The notes beneath the pieces are model-generated. The model did not search any database. It saw nothing but the letters and a program-made list of their open reading frames with translations, and had not been told where the DNA came from. Below are positions 9,161 through 20,600 of a stretch of 36,134 nt of DNA, in pieces. The position numbers and the translations under genes were made by a program. The DNA is taken from the NCBI GenBank assembly GCA_964200075.2, contig CAXNAA020000019.1, positions 1-36,134 of the forward strand. Direction: 5' to 3'. How positions within the stretch are numbered: position 1 is the stretch's first letter; the number at the start of each line of letters is the position of its first letter. This DNA comes from Sphacelaria rigidula (taxonomy: Eukaryota; Phaeophyceae; Sphacelariales).

Positions 9161-12100
9161 GTGGCAAATATGGTCACGCGCCTCAGTACCGGTGACTGGT
9201 TCACGGCCAAGGTATCTGCTTGTGGACTTTTCACGGCAGCGTACAAGCACATCACGGACGCCGATCAACGCAGTCTGCTACGGACGCAGGTATGAAAACT
9301 GTTGTTGTACACGCGACATTTATCACGACAACTTCATGCAATATATATGTCGTGTTGGATCTCGCAATATTTCTGGGCGTCTCTTGGTGAATGTGCTCGT
9401 TTGTCGCCTAGGGTTGCACATCTTTTTTCGAGCTCTTGTTACACTTGTACCTCTCGAGAATTAGTAGCGAATAAGTGTTGCCCTCCCATGTTGCCAGAGC
9501 AGTCCGCTGTGATTTCGAGCTAGACTGGTGCTTGCTCGCCTGTTTTTCTCCATCAGCCCAGCTCGCACTGCAAGTTACTCGTACGTTCCACTGATGTTCA
9601 TGTTGCTGTTACTCGACCCCCGCACCTGCTACTGGTTTATGTTTCTCCAGTGTCGAAAACCAAAATTACATTCGTGTTGATGGATCGCTCTCATGCCCCT
9701 CGATATTTTAGCAGTCAGCCGGAGGAGCTTTGTAAATAGAAGGACCTCGAGCATTTACGCACCAGCTGGCAACCGCGCGCACCGTTTACACGTTGGGTTA
9801 GGAGTGCGTTAATGTTGGATGTTTTCCCTGCACCAACAAGTTGCCTCTGTACTCGGTTTCCGTACGAATGCATGCCTGCTGAATTGCAGTTCGAAATCTT
9901 GTCCAAAGATACTGATACGCCCATGGTCCGGCGAGCGGTGGCGTCAAACGTGGGCGACTTCGCCGGGGTGGTGGAAAGTCCACTTCTTTTGAGTGAGATC
10001 GTTCCTGTATTCGAAGCGTTAGCTTCAGACGACCAGGACAACGTCCGTTTGCTGGCGGTCGAGCAGGCGGGAAAGGTTGCCAAGGCCCTGGTTGATCAGG
10101 TGAACGCTCCCGCTCTGTGCTCCGCTCATGGTGTATGTTCTGACATCTCACCGCTTTAGTCACCAGTAACTATGAAACAATCACCAACGTATCAACGCAT
10201 TTTTTTCAAAAGGCCTCGTGTTTCCATATGCCAACGGCGTGCTCGCCACACTCCGGGCGATGTCGGTATGTTGGCACTCCAGTCCTTGCGTCGATGTGCA
10301 GCAGAAGTGTTGCCCTCACGGAACATGCTGCTGCGTACTACAGCCGGGGGTATGCGGTCAAATATCTCAATCGCCTTCTGGATATGGAGTTGTGCATGTC
10401 GGCCTGTACTGGACTGTTGAGCGACGAACGGTTCAAGTCTAGTTGTGTGTGTTGCGCACATGCGTGTGCCACTGCAGTTGGTGCTGACGCGATCACGGCT
10501 ACTTTACTGTCGTTTCAACGTCAAGAACTGTTGGATGGCGGTGCTGGTGGCAAACGGGGCGAGAGAGAGTGCTGGGGGAGAGTATGTCGTAGCGACTGTT
10601 GTGGGTTTTCATCTTCAGATATCCGGTACCCCACGAAGTCAAACCGCATGCGACGGGCGGTTTGCACTGCTCTTTTTGCAGAATCTTGCGGATGAGTGCG
10701 CTACGCACATTGTGCCGGTGGTCAAGCATGCGGTTGAGGATCGTAGCTGGCGAGTACGGTGTGCAATGGCAAGGGGCTTTGGGAAGGCGGCCGAGGCCGT
10801 TGGACCGAAACTCACAACAGTGGAGCTCTTGCCGTCGCTAATAAGGTGCGTCCCCGCTGTTGTGAAGACCACGCTGCAACCAAGCACTGCGTTCTTGCTT
10901 TTGCGTTGTTGGAAGCGGAGACCACTTAACGTACCTAAATTATCGTCCACAAGATGATGGATTCGAGAGAAGATTCTGGAATGGGAAAATTGTCCTTATC
11001 TGCTTCTTGCCTGGAATTTACATATATTATCGAAGCCACAACGACGTGGGGCGAGTTTCAAATGCTTACTCATCTTATCCCACGCGATACTCAGTGCATG
11101 ACCTGAAGAATGAGCACGTGCTCGTCTATTCGTTGTTTCACTGCTACCATACGCTCTTCATGCGCGCTTGATGCTTCACATCAAAGGCGGCAGCACATCC
11201 TAGTGTGCCATCAACAGGGACGTCAGGCTTTTTGTATTTCCACCGGTACACTCGACCCATAACATAATAACTTGTTGTGCCAAAGATTAGTTGATAACAA
11301 TTACCGGGGCATGACCGGCTTTCTGCGCATAACCCACCCCGCCTCCCGTCACTTGACGTGATCTATTATACCCAATGATGAATACACAGCCTTCTCCAAG
11401 ACCACGAGACGGAAGTAAGAGCTGCCACCATTAAGGACATTTCGAGCTTCGTGGACCTAGTTGGACCATCCACGTTTGCGAACGACGTGATGCCATACGT
11501 TTTGGCACTACTGCAAGATGTCAACCTGGTGAGAATATACCTTCAATCTTATGTGATGCATTGCAGGATATTGTCAGTCCTTTTTGCTCCATGTAATCAT
11601 GTGTGCAACTGGCAGGTTACCCTGTCTTCAGTTGAGTTCACGCGAGTTGGTTGCCAATATCCACGGTTGAATCAATGCTTGGTTTCCGTGTGGACCATCA
11701 TAGTCGGATTTGGCGGGGCTCACAGTCCCTGGTCTTCGCCGGCGTGCGCAGGGCACATATTTTCTCTGGTGGTTACGGCACCGGTTGAGCTCTCCCAACG
11801 CAAGCGCAGCGTAGGGGACGCTTTTTACTCCCTCGCTGAGGGTTCTCGGTATGCCTTGAGTTAGGGTTAAGGTGGGGGATTAGCGTCAGAATTGAACAAG
11901 AAATTGGATAAGTAATGGGATAAGTACGTGTCGACCATGAAAATTGGCAACCAACTAGCGTGAATGTACCTCACCGTTGTCGAGAGCAGTCTACCTATTT
12001 CATGGGTAGAAAATCAAGAGCGTCGGTACATCCGTACAAACTTGTTTTTTTGTTGCCGCTGAACTTGTCGCAGAACGTGCGCGTGGCCTTGTCGAACGCG

Positions 12101-15100
12101 TGTATGAAGCTTGCGCCAAAACTAGGACAGGAGCACACTATGACGCATATCTTGCCTATGCTGCTGGCATTCCTTCGAGACGAGTCTGCAGAGGTGGGTT
12201 TCGGGTAGCGCTGTGTCGTGTTGTTTGAGCTTTATGGGAGTATCAGAGGCACCGCGTTGTATTCTGTCGGCTCGGCCGGGATACCGTTGGCGCAGTGGTC
12301 TTGGAGGTGCATTACATTCAAAAGTGTGTCAAACTTCCTTGTTGAACTGCACCCACATTCCGCTCTGGCTTTTGCATGTATGCGTGCAGTTTTGGTTTGA
12401 CGGTAGGATAATATTCGAATGCAGCTCGTTTCTTCCCAACCCTTCAGAACCCGTAGCTCACGAGCAGCCGAAATAGGGTTTATTGGCTGACCACCAGTAA
12501 ATCGTCGCGCTTATCACCAGAACAATATTGAGGTTTCGAATAAGTGCTTCCGTCAAGCACGCCGCGTATCCGGCACAGAGTAATGTGTCATCCTATCCAT
12601 CTGTGTGTTGCGGACATGTCATCGACAAATACTGGTCGCACCACGAAGTCAGGACAGCACCGTCGCACTTGAAGATCCTGAGTACAAAGGAATCGTGAGC
12701 CCACAACAAGCCTAGCCTACTTACGCTACCTTTGCGACCCAAAGCCGTTCAGCCATGATAATAGATACCTATTTCTGTAATAAAGTCACTGACGATTTGT
12801 GCGAGTTCAAGTTAAATAGCAGGAACGCTCCTCACGGCGCCGCCACCACCGGCTGGTGTGGGTGGGTAAAAATTATGAAGTCATGGCTGCATCAGTCAGT
12901 CGTGGCGTGCTGGTATTTCCCGTCGTCTTCCTCGCTGTTGGTTGGGGTGTTCCTTACATGAATGGGTAAGGGGGAGCTGCACCAAAAGAAAAGGATCGGG
13001 GGAGGCCGATACTTTTTCAGATTCTATACGAAGAGAGCCATTTTTGCCCCTCAATGTCGGAACTGTTGGTATTCTTCAAGCTTTTGTAATGAAAAGCCGA
13101 TGCAACAATGATATCAGTCACCCGGGGATACTTTCTCCAACTAGCCGGCTAGTTTCTGTCTCTGGCCGCTAGTCGATCCACCCTCTGCCGATGTGATGGG
13201 TTCAGCCAAGAACCAATTGTTTCAAAAGTCACCGGGCAGTAAGGTCTCGAGCCTCAACAGGGTTGATGTATGGTGGCTGTGTTTGAAGCACATCCATTTC
13301 ATAAAGAAATGCCATCGTTTTTTCTCATCTAGGTTCGACTCCACATTCTGCTGCAGCTTGATGGATTGTCGGAGTGGATGCCGGCGATGGCAGAACAGGT
13401 GCGTGTCTGAACGACGAGTTCCGGGTATGATGGTACGCACCAGTATCATAACGACTTCACAAGTGGGATTCAAAATGTTCCGGGGTGTAGGCGAAAAACT
13501 TGTAATGGACGTGAAGAGATTGTCCACATATATAATGTGAACTATTGGAACCACGGATGATGCACACTATCTCGATTTTTTATGTAAGCCCAAATTGGGA
13601 GTACTTTAGATTCAAATCATTAAGCTGCCACGCAAAGCTGCCAGGCGTAATATAGGTCCTAACACCTGAAGGTGTTTCGAGTGTCGAGAGTTTGTCACGG
13701 GATTCAGCGCAAAAAAAGTACACTGTTCTTCACGAGTTGTGAGAGTTGAGCGCGAGTCAGGAAAATCGAAGTGACAGTGACTTTTAAAATGAGGCGAGTA
13801 ACTTTGGGGTTGCTTGAACCGCTCCACATCCCATGGGAAGGGTGTGGAGCAAAATTACTTCACTACATGAGTCATTTACGTACGTTGGATAACTCCTGCA
13901 GCTGCTGCAGAGTCGTTCAGAGCGCAATTGTGGCGATTTTCGCTGAAGGATGAATATTTGTTCAAGTCCGAAAGGCCGGTGCGGGGGCAGAGGAAGTAGA
14001 TGTGCCGTCCCTTGCCGACCTGGAGAAAAAGCGCCCCCCCGCCTTGTTTGTGGGCTTGTTTGTTCGTGTGCTCCAGGTTCTTCCGTTGGTGCTGGAATTG
14101 GGTCAAGACATCATCTGGCGGGTGCGAAGGGCGGTGATGGTCAGTGTTCCCCTCCTGACCGAGCGGATGGGCGTGAACTACTTCGAGGAAAATCTCCTGG
14201 AGCTATATTTGCAGGTATGCAGGGGTGGTGTGCGCAGGTATGCAGGGTTAGGTTCTCCAATGTGATCACAATGTTGAGTTTGTCTGAGCATGCCCGTATC
14301 CCGCAACCATGTTTGAACTCAGGCGTATCGGGACAGCGTCAACGAGGTGCGAGTGGGCGCATCAGAAGGATTACAGCGACTGTGCAAAGTCTGCGGTGCG
14401 GACTGGTTGCAAGAAAAGGTTCTCCCGCGTATCCATGGTTTCTACGATGATTCAACCTTCTACCTCATTCGGATCGCCATTCTTAATGCGCTTAAAAAGC
14501 TTGCGAACGGAGAGGTGAGGATGTTTTCGCGGTTTAGTGCACCAATTTGTTCGAAACCTCCAAGGGTAGGTCGAGTAGAGTTAACTCAATATTCAGCATT
14601 TTGGAAGAGTCATACTTATAGTACTGGAAGTTTGAGTAGAGTATTTCATGTACTCAACCTACTTTATTATTCGAGTAGAGTATTTGAGGCCGTACTCGAC
14701 GTACTCAAATTTTGAGTAGGATATTGAGGTCATGCTCTATACTCGAGTTTTACTAGAGTGCTTACTCAAAATTTGAGCCGAGAATTGAGGTCATATTGAA
14801 GTTATACTCTACTCAAGCATTACTGAGGGTGCTCACTCAATATATGAGTAGAGTATTTGAGTATTTTAGGCCGTACTCGAGTACTCAAAAATACATACTC
14901 TACTCGACCCATCCTTTGGAACCTCCAAGTACAAAGATTGGATTATTGAGTTGCTTCACGCCACAGTTTGTTGTCTCGACTGCGGCGTGTACAACATGCC
15001 TTTTTATTTTAGCCCTGACCGATGCAGACGCAAGCGGCTTGTCGCTTCACGTGGGTCAAGGTACGCCTGCATGCAGATGGAATGTTATCATCTCTTCTGG

Positions 15101-15689
15101 CACCTTTAGTCTGACATAAGCCATCTACATTGTACAAACCGGTGCGACGTGTTTTCAGGGAAGTGCGGCAAGCGTCCTGGTGTCGGATGTTCTGCAGTTG
15201 GTGCTGCGAGGAGCGCATGACACCATTCCTAATGTGCGCTTCACCGCTGTTCGTGCGCTGCAAGAGATGGCACCGCACTTGGACGCAGGGGCGGTCGATT
15301 CGCAGGTTGGTGTGGAGACGTCGAGGAACGATTTTTCACATTTTACCCCGCCCCAGGGACCTGCCTCTCTGGCCTTGCAGCTGCAAGCATCGGCCTTTTT
15401 CGAGTCTTCGAAAGCTGTGACTCTGTTCGCCCTGTTCGCCTTTTTCTCAGTAAAGACGCTGTATTAATAACGTTGGTGAACGCTACTGTGGCGTCGAATT
15501 GTCCCTTTTACTTTTGCGCCATCAAGAGAGCTTTTGCTCGTGCGATAATCACCTTACATGTGCCTCGTTTCGCATTATGCTTCTGCCGCTTCGTGTCAGG
15601 TTCGTCCGTGTTTGACGGAGTTGATGCAATCGGATCCAGATGACGACGTGAAGTTCTTCTCAGCGCAAGCCTTGGAGAGCATTCGTTAA
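9161..15689 (+). CDS. PPP2R1A: protein phosphatase 2A scaffold subunit A (HEAT repeats ~5-15)
   Basis: This is the PP2A scaffold that holds the catalytic and regulatory B subunits together; every unit is a HEAT repeat. Exons: 9161-9289, 9890-10099, 10682-10845, 11390-11528, 12074-12193, 13333-13398, 14077-14214, 14323-14514, 15159-15305 and 15600-15689. All have GT donors and AG acceptors, all phases match, and they sum to 465 codons including TAA. Diagnostic matches to the family are GDWFTAKVSACGLF, DTPMVRRAVASNVGDFA, ALASDDQDNVRLLAVE, DRSWRVR, TEVRAATIKD, DIIWRVRRAV, NVRFTAVRALQEM and the final DPDDDVKFFSAQALE. Animal and plant homologues are about 590 residues, so about 150 N-terminal residues (HEAT 1-4) are not included in this model. 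Introns are 108-1139 bp; the one at 14515-15158 carries a TIR element. The gene symbol is the human orthologue's. Confidence 0.93.
14565..14919. mobile_element. small TIR element built of GAGTAGAGT-type palindromes, in a PP2A-A intron
   Basis: The left end carries GGTCGAGTAGAGT and the right end carries ACTCTACTCGACCC, an inverted pair. The interior is filled with repeated and palindromic versions of the same words (GAGTAGAGTATTTGAG, GTACTCAAATTTTGAGTA, ACTCGAGTACTCAAA). The 10-mer AACCTCCAAG occurs directly before (14555-14564) and directly after (14920-14929) the element and may be a target-site duplication. The inverted repeat may, however, reach into it (CCAAGG against CCAAAGG). There is no coding capacity. 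It lies wholly within the intron between 14515 and 15158. Confidence 0.6.
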
Positions 15690-16109
15690 ATGGGTTCGGT
15701 AGCCACAGGGACCACGTGTTGTGTTTTGACCAGGATGCATCGATTCCTGGCGTGACGACTGACGAGCGCATTCCTGAGGCAACTTGCGGGGGGGGGTCGG
15801 GGAGCTATGTTGGAATATGAGTAGAAGTACGTCCTGGAGATATCGGGCGTCCACAGTTGCACTTGTGAAAATAGCATGAATTGACACCAGTTTGATGTGC
15901 GCTCAGTGTATAGCCATTTGGTTTCCTTGCCTGATCGTGTTTGCTTCACTTGTTGCGGGAAGTGGGCGACCCACGTATGTGTTGTGGAACATATTTCATG
16001 TAGATCAAAATCAACGTACGAAGTACTGGAGCGTAATTCTTACACTAAGCCTTCTGAACGATCCGACGAATCCACTGGATGTACATGAACATGCCGAACA
16101 GGATCTCCA
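15690..16109. other. convergent intergenic region
   Basis: This lies between the PP2A-A stop and the stop of the minus-strand secreted-protein gene. Both 3' ends, with their polyadenylation sites, should be here. A short G run occurs at about 15788-15795. I see no gene. Confidence 0.5.
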
Positions 16110-17177
16110 TCAAACAGAGCTCTTGTTTTCATGGCCGAGTGCCGCTCCTTTCAATTTCCTGATCAGTGCAATGTCAGTGTCATCATCTGCGCTAATCAAG
16201 CTACGAGCGGAAGAATTCTTGCTTCGTCCACTGCGCCGAGCCCTCCTTTTTGTTCCCAATACTCGAGCGGGATCCGTCCTTCCACTCGTTTGGCTCTGCG
16301 CCGCACCGTGAGCTCTTGGTTCTGCACTCCAATCTCCATGATCACCTCCTTTGATGGTGCGGGTGTGTCGTCTTGCCCTCCCATCCCCAGTCTGTTCAGA
16401 CGTCTCATCTCCGACGAGGATATCACAGACGAGCTTGTCCTCTCCACTGTCAGACAATAAATCCAGGTCGTCTTCAACTGGCCGGCGGGTTATACGTAAG
16501 GAAGAGAGGGGTTTAAAGGAGAAAGCGCCAGTCCCACTTGTCGGCGAATGCGGAGTCCCTGTCGTAGGAGTTGCTGACTCGTGATACACCACGCGTGGCA
16601 GAGACGGAGAACGTGAAGTACTATCAAAGCTGCCAATTCCGTGTCTTACCAAGAACGAAGATGAAACCCGCCGGTACTTATCAGATGGAGAAACCAGTTC
16701 CTCCTCTGGCCGATCCTCCTCATCTGACCTATCGCTGTTCGACATGAATTGGTCATAGGTCATACCTGGACGTGAGCTCTCGCCCTCCGTGCTACCACCG
16801 ACTTCATGAACAAACAAGATGCGACCTAAGCCGGTCCATATGCTCGACAGCGGTGATGGGGCATACACTCGCACGCATTCTGCGAAGAGAGACGAACCAG
16901 CCAACACATGTCGACCAATCGGCCGTTGGGCTAAAGTCTTGTAAATGCGTGGTGGGCTCGCAGGGTAAAGGCCGTGCTGCTCGTCCACGCTGCTTGCTGT
17001 TTCCGACCCACGAGGACTGTTGTTAGACTTTCCGCCGACCCTGTCACGAAGATCCCCAGACAAGATTGGCGTATCCTCAGGCAAAAGTATTCCAGATGTT
17101 TGGAGGAAGAGTAGCAAAAAATGAGCGACAACAAAGTATAACCGCGGCCGTGGCTCTATCTTCCTGGAAGAGGCCAT
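16110..17177 (-). CDS. predicted secreted or membrane-anchored protein of unknown function
   Basis: This is a single-exon frame of 355 codons from ATG at 17177; an in-frame ATG at 17234 would add 19 residues. The chosen start places a classic signal peptide or signal anchor at the N-terminus: basic residues, then LYFVVAHFLLLFLQTSGILL, then polar residues. The middle contains an unrecognised, more ordered segment (about residues 95-140, including RHVLAGSSLFAECVRVYAP). Next come an acidic patch (SDRSDEEDRPEEE), Ser/Thr/Pro-rich sequence and a strongly basic tail (TKRRARRSGRSK). No known family was recognised. Length, signal sequence and position between two certain genes support a real gene. 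Further exons upstream or splicing within it cannot be excluded. It is divergently arranged with GCN1. Confidence 0.6.
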   Translation of the reverse strand: MASSRKIEPRPRLYFVVAHFLLLFLQTSGILLPEDTPILSGDLRDRVGGKSNNSPRGSETASSVDEQHGLYPASPPRIYKTLAQRPIGRHVLAGSSLFAECVRVYAPSPLSSIWTGLGRILFVHEVGGSTEGESSRPGMTYDQFMSNSDRSDEEDRPEEELVSPSDKYRRVSSSFLVRHGIGSFDSTSRSPSLPRVVYHESATPTTGTPHSPTSGTGAFSFKPLSSLRITRRPVEDDLDLLSDSGEDKLVCDILVGDETSEQTGDGRARRHTRTIKGGDHGDWSAEPRAHGAAQSQTSGRTDPARVLGTKRRARRSGRSKNSSARSLISADDDTDIALIRKLKGAALGHENKSSV

Positions 17178-17605
17178 TGTACCTGCTGTTGGGAGTGCTG
17201 TGCAGTATGGTGACTTTCGAATGATTTCTCTCATTATTGGCTATCACACTAGACTGAACAGCTAGTGGTCAGAGCCATGCGAGATTGACAGACAGGTAAT
17301 CCCGTACAACTCCACAGTACATTTTTATGGTTTAAAATAGTCTCAAGCAATGCTCGCTAAGTGGGCGTATACTTGACCATCACCCCGCATCAACTAGAAA
17401 TATAATAAGTACTGTATGCCACCGCATGCTCCAAGCATTGGGCGACAGTAGTACCCTACTGATGATCCCAGAAAAATGTGATATTTGGGCAATGACAAAT
17501 CAATGTATATAGATAGGAGTCTACTAATCGGTGCGGTTGCCGGTCACCGTAACAGGCCCGGACTCCCTTTTGTTGGGTTCTGAGGAGAGAGAGACAGCAG
17601 GAAAC
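17178..17605. promoter_or_regulatory. shared divergent promoter region of GCN1 and the secreted-protein gene
   Basis: The 428 bp between the two start codons must contain the promoters and 5' untranslated regions of both genes. I could not pick out a TATA box or a paired element with confidence. A GA-rich run (gaggagagagagacagcag) lies just before the GCN1 ATG. Confidence 0.5.
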
Positions 17606-20600
17606 ATGGCGGCTGACCTGTCGTTGGTAGAAGCAGATGATTTGGTACGAGATGTTGCAATTGCTTTCGATAGTGCCAGTCTGCAGCGGAGAATTGCGGC
17701 TCTGAAGTTGCTGGTCGGCTGGCTGTCGTCTGCCACACCTTGCCAGCCGTTGGCCAAGCCACAGACAAGGGTCCTGGCCCGACTTCTACTGAGAGCATTG
17801 TGCAGCCCGCAGTACCTAGAGAGGGTGTGGATCAAAGGCTTGTACGAAGCCATTGCATCCGCTATAAACTCAGAGCGTTGTCCTTCGTTCCCTTCCATTG
17901 CTGTCGTCAACCTGGCGGGTGAGTGCTTCTCAGCATCACACATGTTGTAACCTGTCCTGTCCTGTAATCCGCCCATACTCCTGGTGTCGCTGACTGCATC
18001 TGTCAAAGTTCTGCGATTCACCACTGGAGTACATACACGAGCGTACCTCTTTGGTTATCCAGTGTATCCAAGTTACATTGCACACAACACTCGAAACCCT
18101 GTCCGCCTCGGCAGCGATCGATCGCTACTGCACCTTCGGACAAACCCGCGTGTAATGAACATGATATGTGAGACAATTTCGGGAAAATAGGCAGGATCAT
18201 TTTGTCAGTGTTAACCTCAATCTTGACCCTTTGAATGCCAGGATGGGTCATCTGGGTTGGGTACTCAGGTATCACGTCAAGAAGACGCCGATTCAACAAA
18301 ACTCCAACTCTGTGTCGGTGTTTGATCGTTACGGCGCCCAAGGCTTTCTGTTCCGAGAATACATCCTGACAGTCCCGCAATTTTTTGGAGGACGACTAAT
18401 CTATGCGATAATGGTTCTTTCATGGCGCTCGGGCTTTATCCTTTGGCTGCAAGGGAGGGCCATTCGTCGAATCGTCATCAATTTCACTTGAAAAACGCAT
18501 ATGATACCCAAGCTGCGCACCCTGGCGGTGAAAGGGTTGACCACTTCACACGTCGGACGAGTACGAGAGCGAGTCGTGGCACTCGCACTCGTTAGGCTGC
18601 TCGTTGGCCGTGAAGACTAATCGGGCGAGCACTCGAGTTATTGCTCGTCGTGGAAACAAACTAATAAGGCAAGCACTCAAGTCATGGCTTGTTGTGGAAA
18701 CAAACGTATAGGGCAAGCTCTCGAGTCATTGCTCGTTGTGGAAACAAACCAATAGGGCGAGCACTCGAACCATTGCTCGTTGTGGAAAAAATTGACCTCT
18801 CTGGGACCGGGCCTCCAGAACGACCAATGAGGCTGGTCAGGAATGACGTGTCTGGCGTCTGCACGAAACAGTGGCAGGTTGCTGAAAATACGCGTATGTA
18901 ACCACAGGGTTATGAGGAACACCGAAAGTTTTATCCAATCTATTTTCAGGTGCAGGGTGCGCATTAGGTAATGTATATGTGACGTAGCGAGCAGTATATG
19001 TCGCTGTCGAGAGCTTTTAACAGGATTTCGCCTCGCCGCGATTGGGCAGGTCGCTCCCTGACTTACTTTTTGTTTTTCCATTCACACATGGTCAACCCCG
19101 TGTTTGTGTGAGGTCGGTCCCAAAAGGAGTAATATCAATCGGGCGAGTACTCTAGCCGTTGCTCGTTGTGGATTTGATGCGGCAAGCACTCGAGTCATTG
19201 CTCGTTTTGGAAACAAACTAATAGAGCGAGCACTCGAGTCATCTCTCGTTGTGGAAAAAATTAATAGGGCGAGCACTCGAGTCATTGCTTGTTGTGGAAA
19301 CAAATTAATTGGGCGAGCACTGGAATCATAGCTCGTTGTGGAAATAAACTAATGAGGCGAGCACTCGAGCCATAGCTCGTTGTGGAAAATATTCAACTGG
19401 GCAAGCACTCGAGTCATCGCTCGTTGTGGGAAACATTCAATGTGGCAAGCACTCGAGTCATTGCTCGTTGTGGGAAACATTTAATGTGGCAAGCACTCGA
19501 ATCATTGCTCGCCATGGAAAAAAATAATAGGGCGAACACTCGAGCCACTGCTTATTGTGGAAAAAAATTAACAGGGCGAGCACTGGAGCCATTGCTTGTT
19601 GTGGAAACAAACTAGTAGGGCGAGCACCCGAGCCATTACTCGTAGTGGAAACAAACTAGTAGGGCGAGCACTCGAGCCATTGCTCGTTGTGGGAAAAGAG
19701 TAATGACTCGAGCACACGAGTCATGCTTCTTGTGTTTTCTAAAAACATCCACGAGTGCACTCGTGTCGACGAGTTATGACTCGCCCGACGTGTGGACCGT
19801 TTTAACGCCCACCGCCTGGCACTTAAATCTATCTGACAGCCCGGTGGAGGATGGCGATATTGTAGATGATGATTTTCTAGGACGTGAAGGCGTCCAACAA
19901 GATTTGGCGTCTTTATTATTTTGACCAGAAGTATCGTAGCAGGCTAACATGGTTGAGACGGCGGGTTGTGGTTTTCAGCCGTGTCTGCCTAAGAGCGTCA
20001 GCGAACAGCCGCGGATAGTAACTGGGGTTTGTAGGAAGGATAACCTCGCCACTGAGATCTCATACGTGTTGCTTGTGTGTGCCAACGTGTGTGTTCGTCC
20101 TGCTCAATCGGCTGGTGGGATTAGGCGGAAATCTTCCGCGAACCTCAGGCCCAAATCAAACAACACCCAACCACACCCGCACACCCGCCTGCAGTACATA
20201 CACCTCCGAGCACTGGGTGTAGTCACGGTAGATTCTTTACAAGACGTTGCCCCCCTGCCATTCCGCTGCCACAAGTCGGTTTGTGAAATATGTCTATCAT
20301 CCTTCGCGTAAGCAAACCAGTTGTCCAAGTTTACAAAAAATCGGCACCGTTTTTTTGTAAGCGTCACAGCATTTTTTTCTTTCTTTCGGCCTCGACGCTC
20401 GAAACAGACACGCTGCCGGAAAACATGCATTCCCGAAACCGTCCATTTACGTACTATGGTTTGATGCAGGTGTAGCGTCATCTGCCGGGGATATTGCAGG
20501 GCAAATGGCCGTTGTGCGCATTACCCTTGTGCTGATTCTGGCTGCAGTTCCCAAGGATGTCTCTGCAAGTATGCCCGATTGGATTGGGAAGCTCATTGTC

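Larger units (their letters stand above)
18537..19804. mobile_element. TIR-bounded element filled with hairpin-forming tandem repeats
   Basis: The left boundary reads TTGACCACTTCACACGTCGG (18537 onward). The right boundary, on the opposite strand from 19804, reads TTAAAACGGTCCACACGTCGG up to indels, and then both continue GACGAGT or GGCGAGT. The inversion also extends outward (CCTGGCGGTG against CAGGCGGTGG). Between the ends lie about 17 copies of a ~44-bp tandem unit, interrupted by an inserted copy of the piggyBac-like element at 18792-19132. The outer tetranucleotides TTGA and TTAA again suggest TTAA-type targeting. It lies wholly within GCN1 intron 1. Confidence 0.55.

Noticed and set aside
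10228-10695. Plus-strand frame of 155 codons between PP2A-A exons
   Set aside because: It lies mostly in a well-defined intron (10100-10681), and the family alignment continues directly from exon 10099 to exon 10682.
18682-19615. Several repetitive open frames reading RASTRVIA.CGNK-type peptides
   Set aside because: They are translations of the 44-bp tandem repeat in intron 1 of GCN1, not proteins.
18623-19699. CRISPR-like array
   Set aside because: Units are directly adjacent ~44-bp tandem copies without unique spacers, they lie in a eukaryotic intron, and no cas gene is present; this is a minisatellite.
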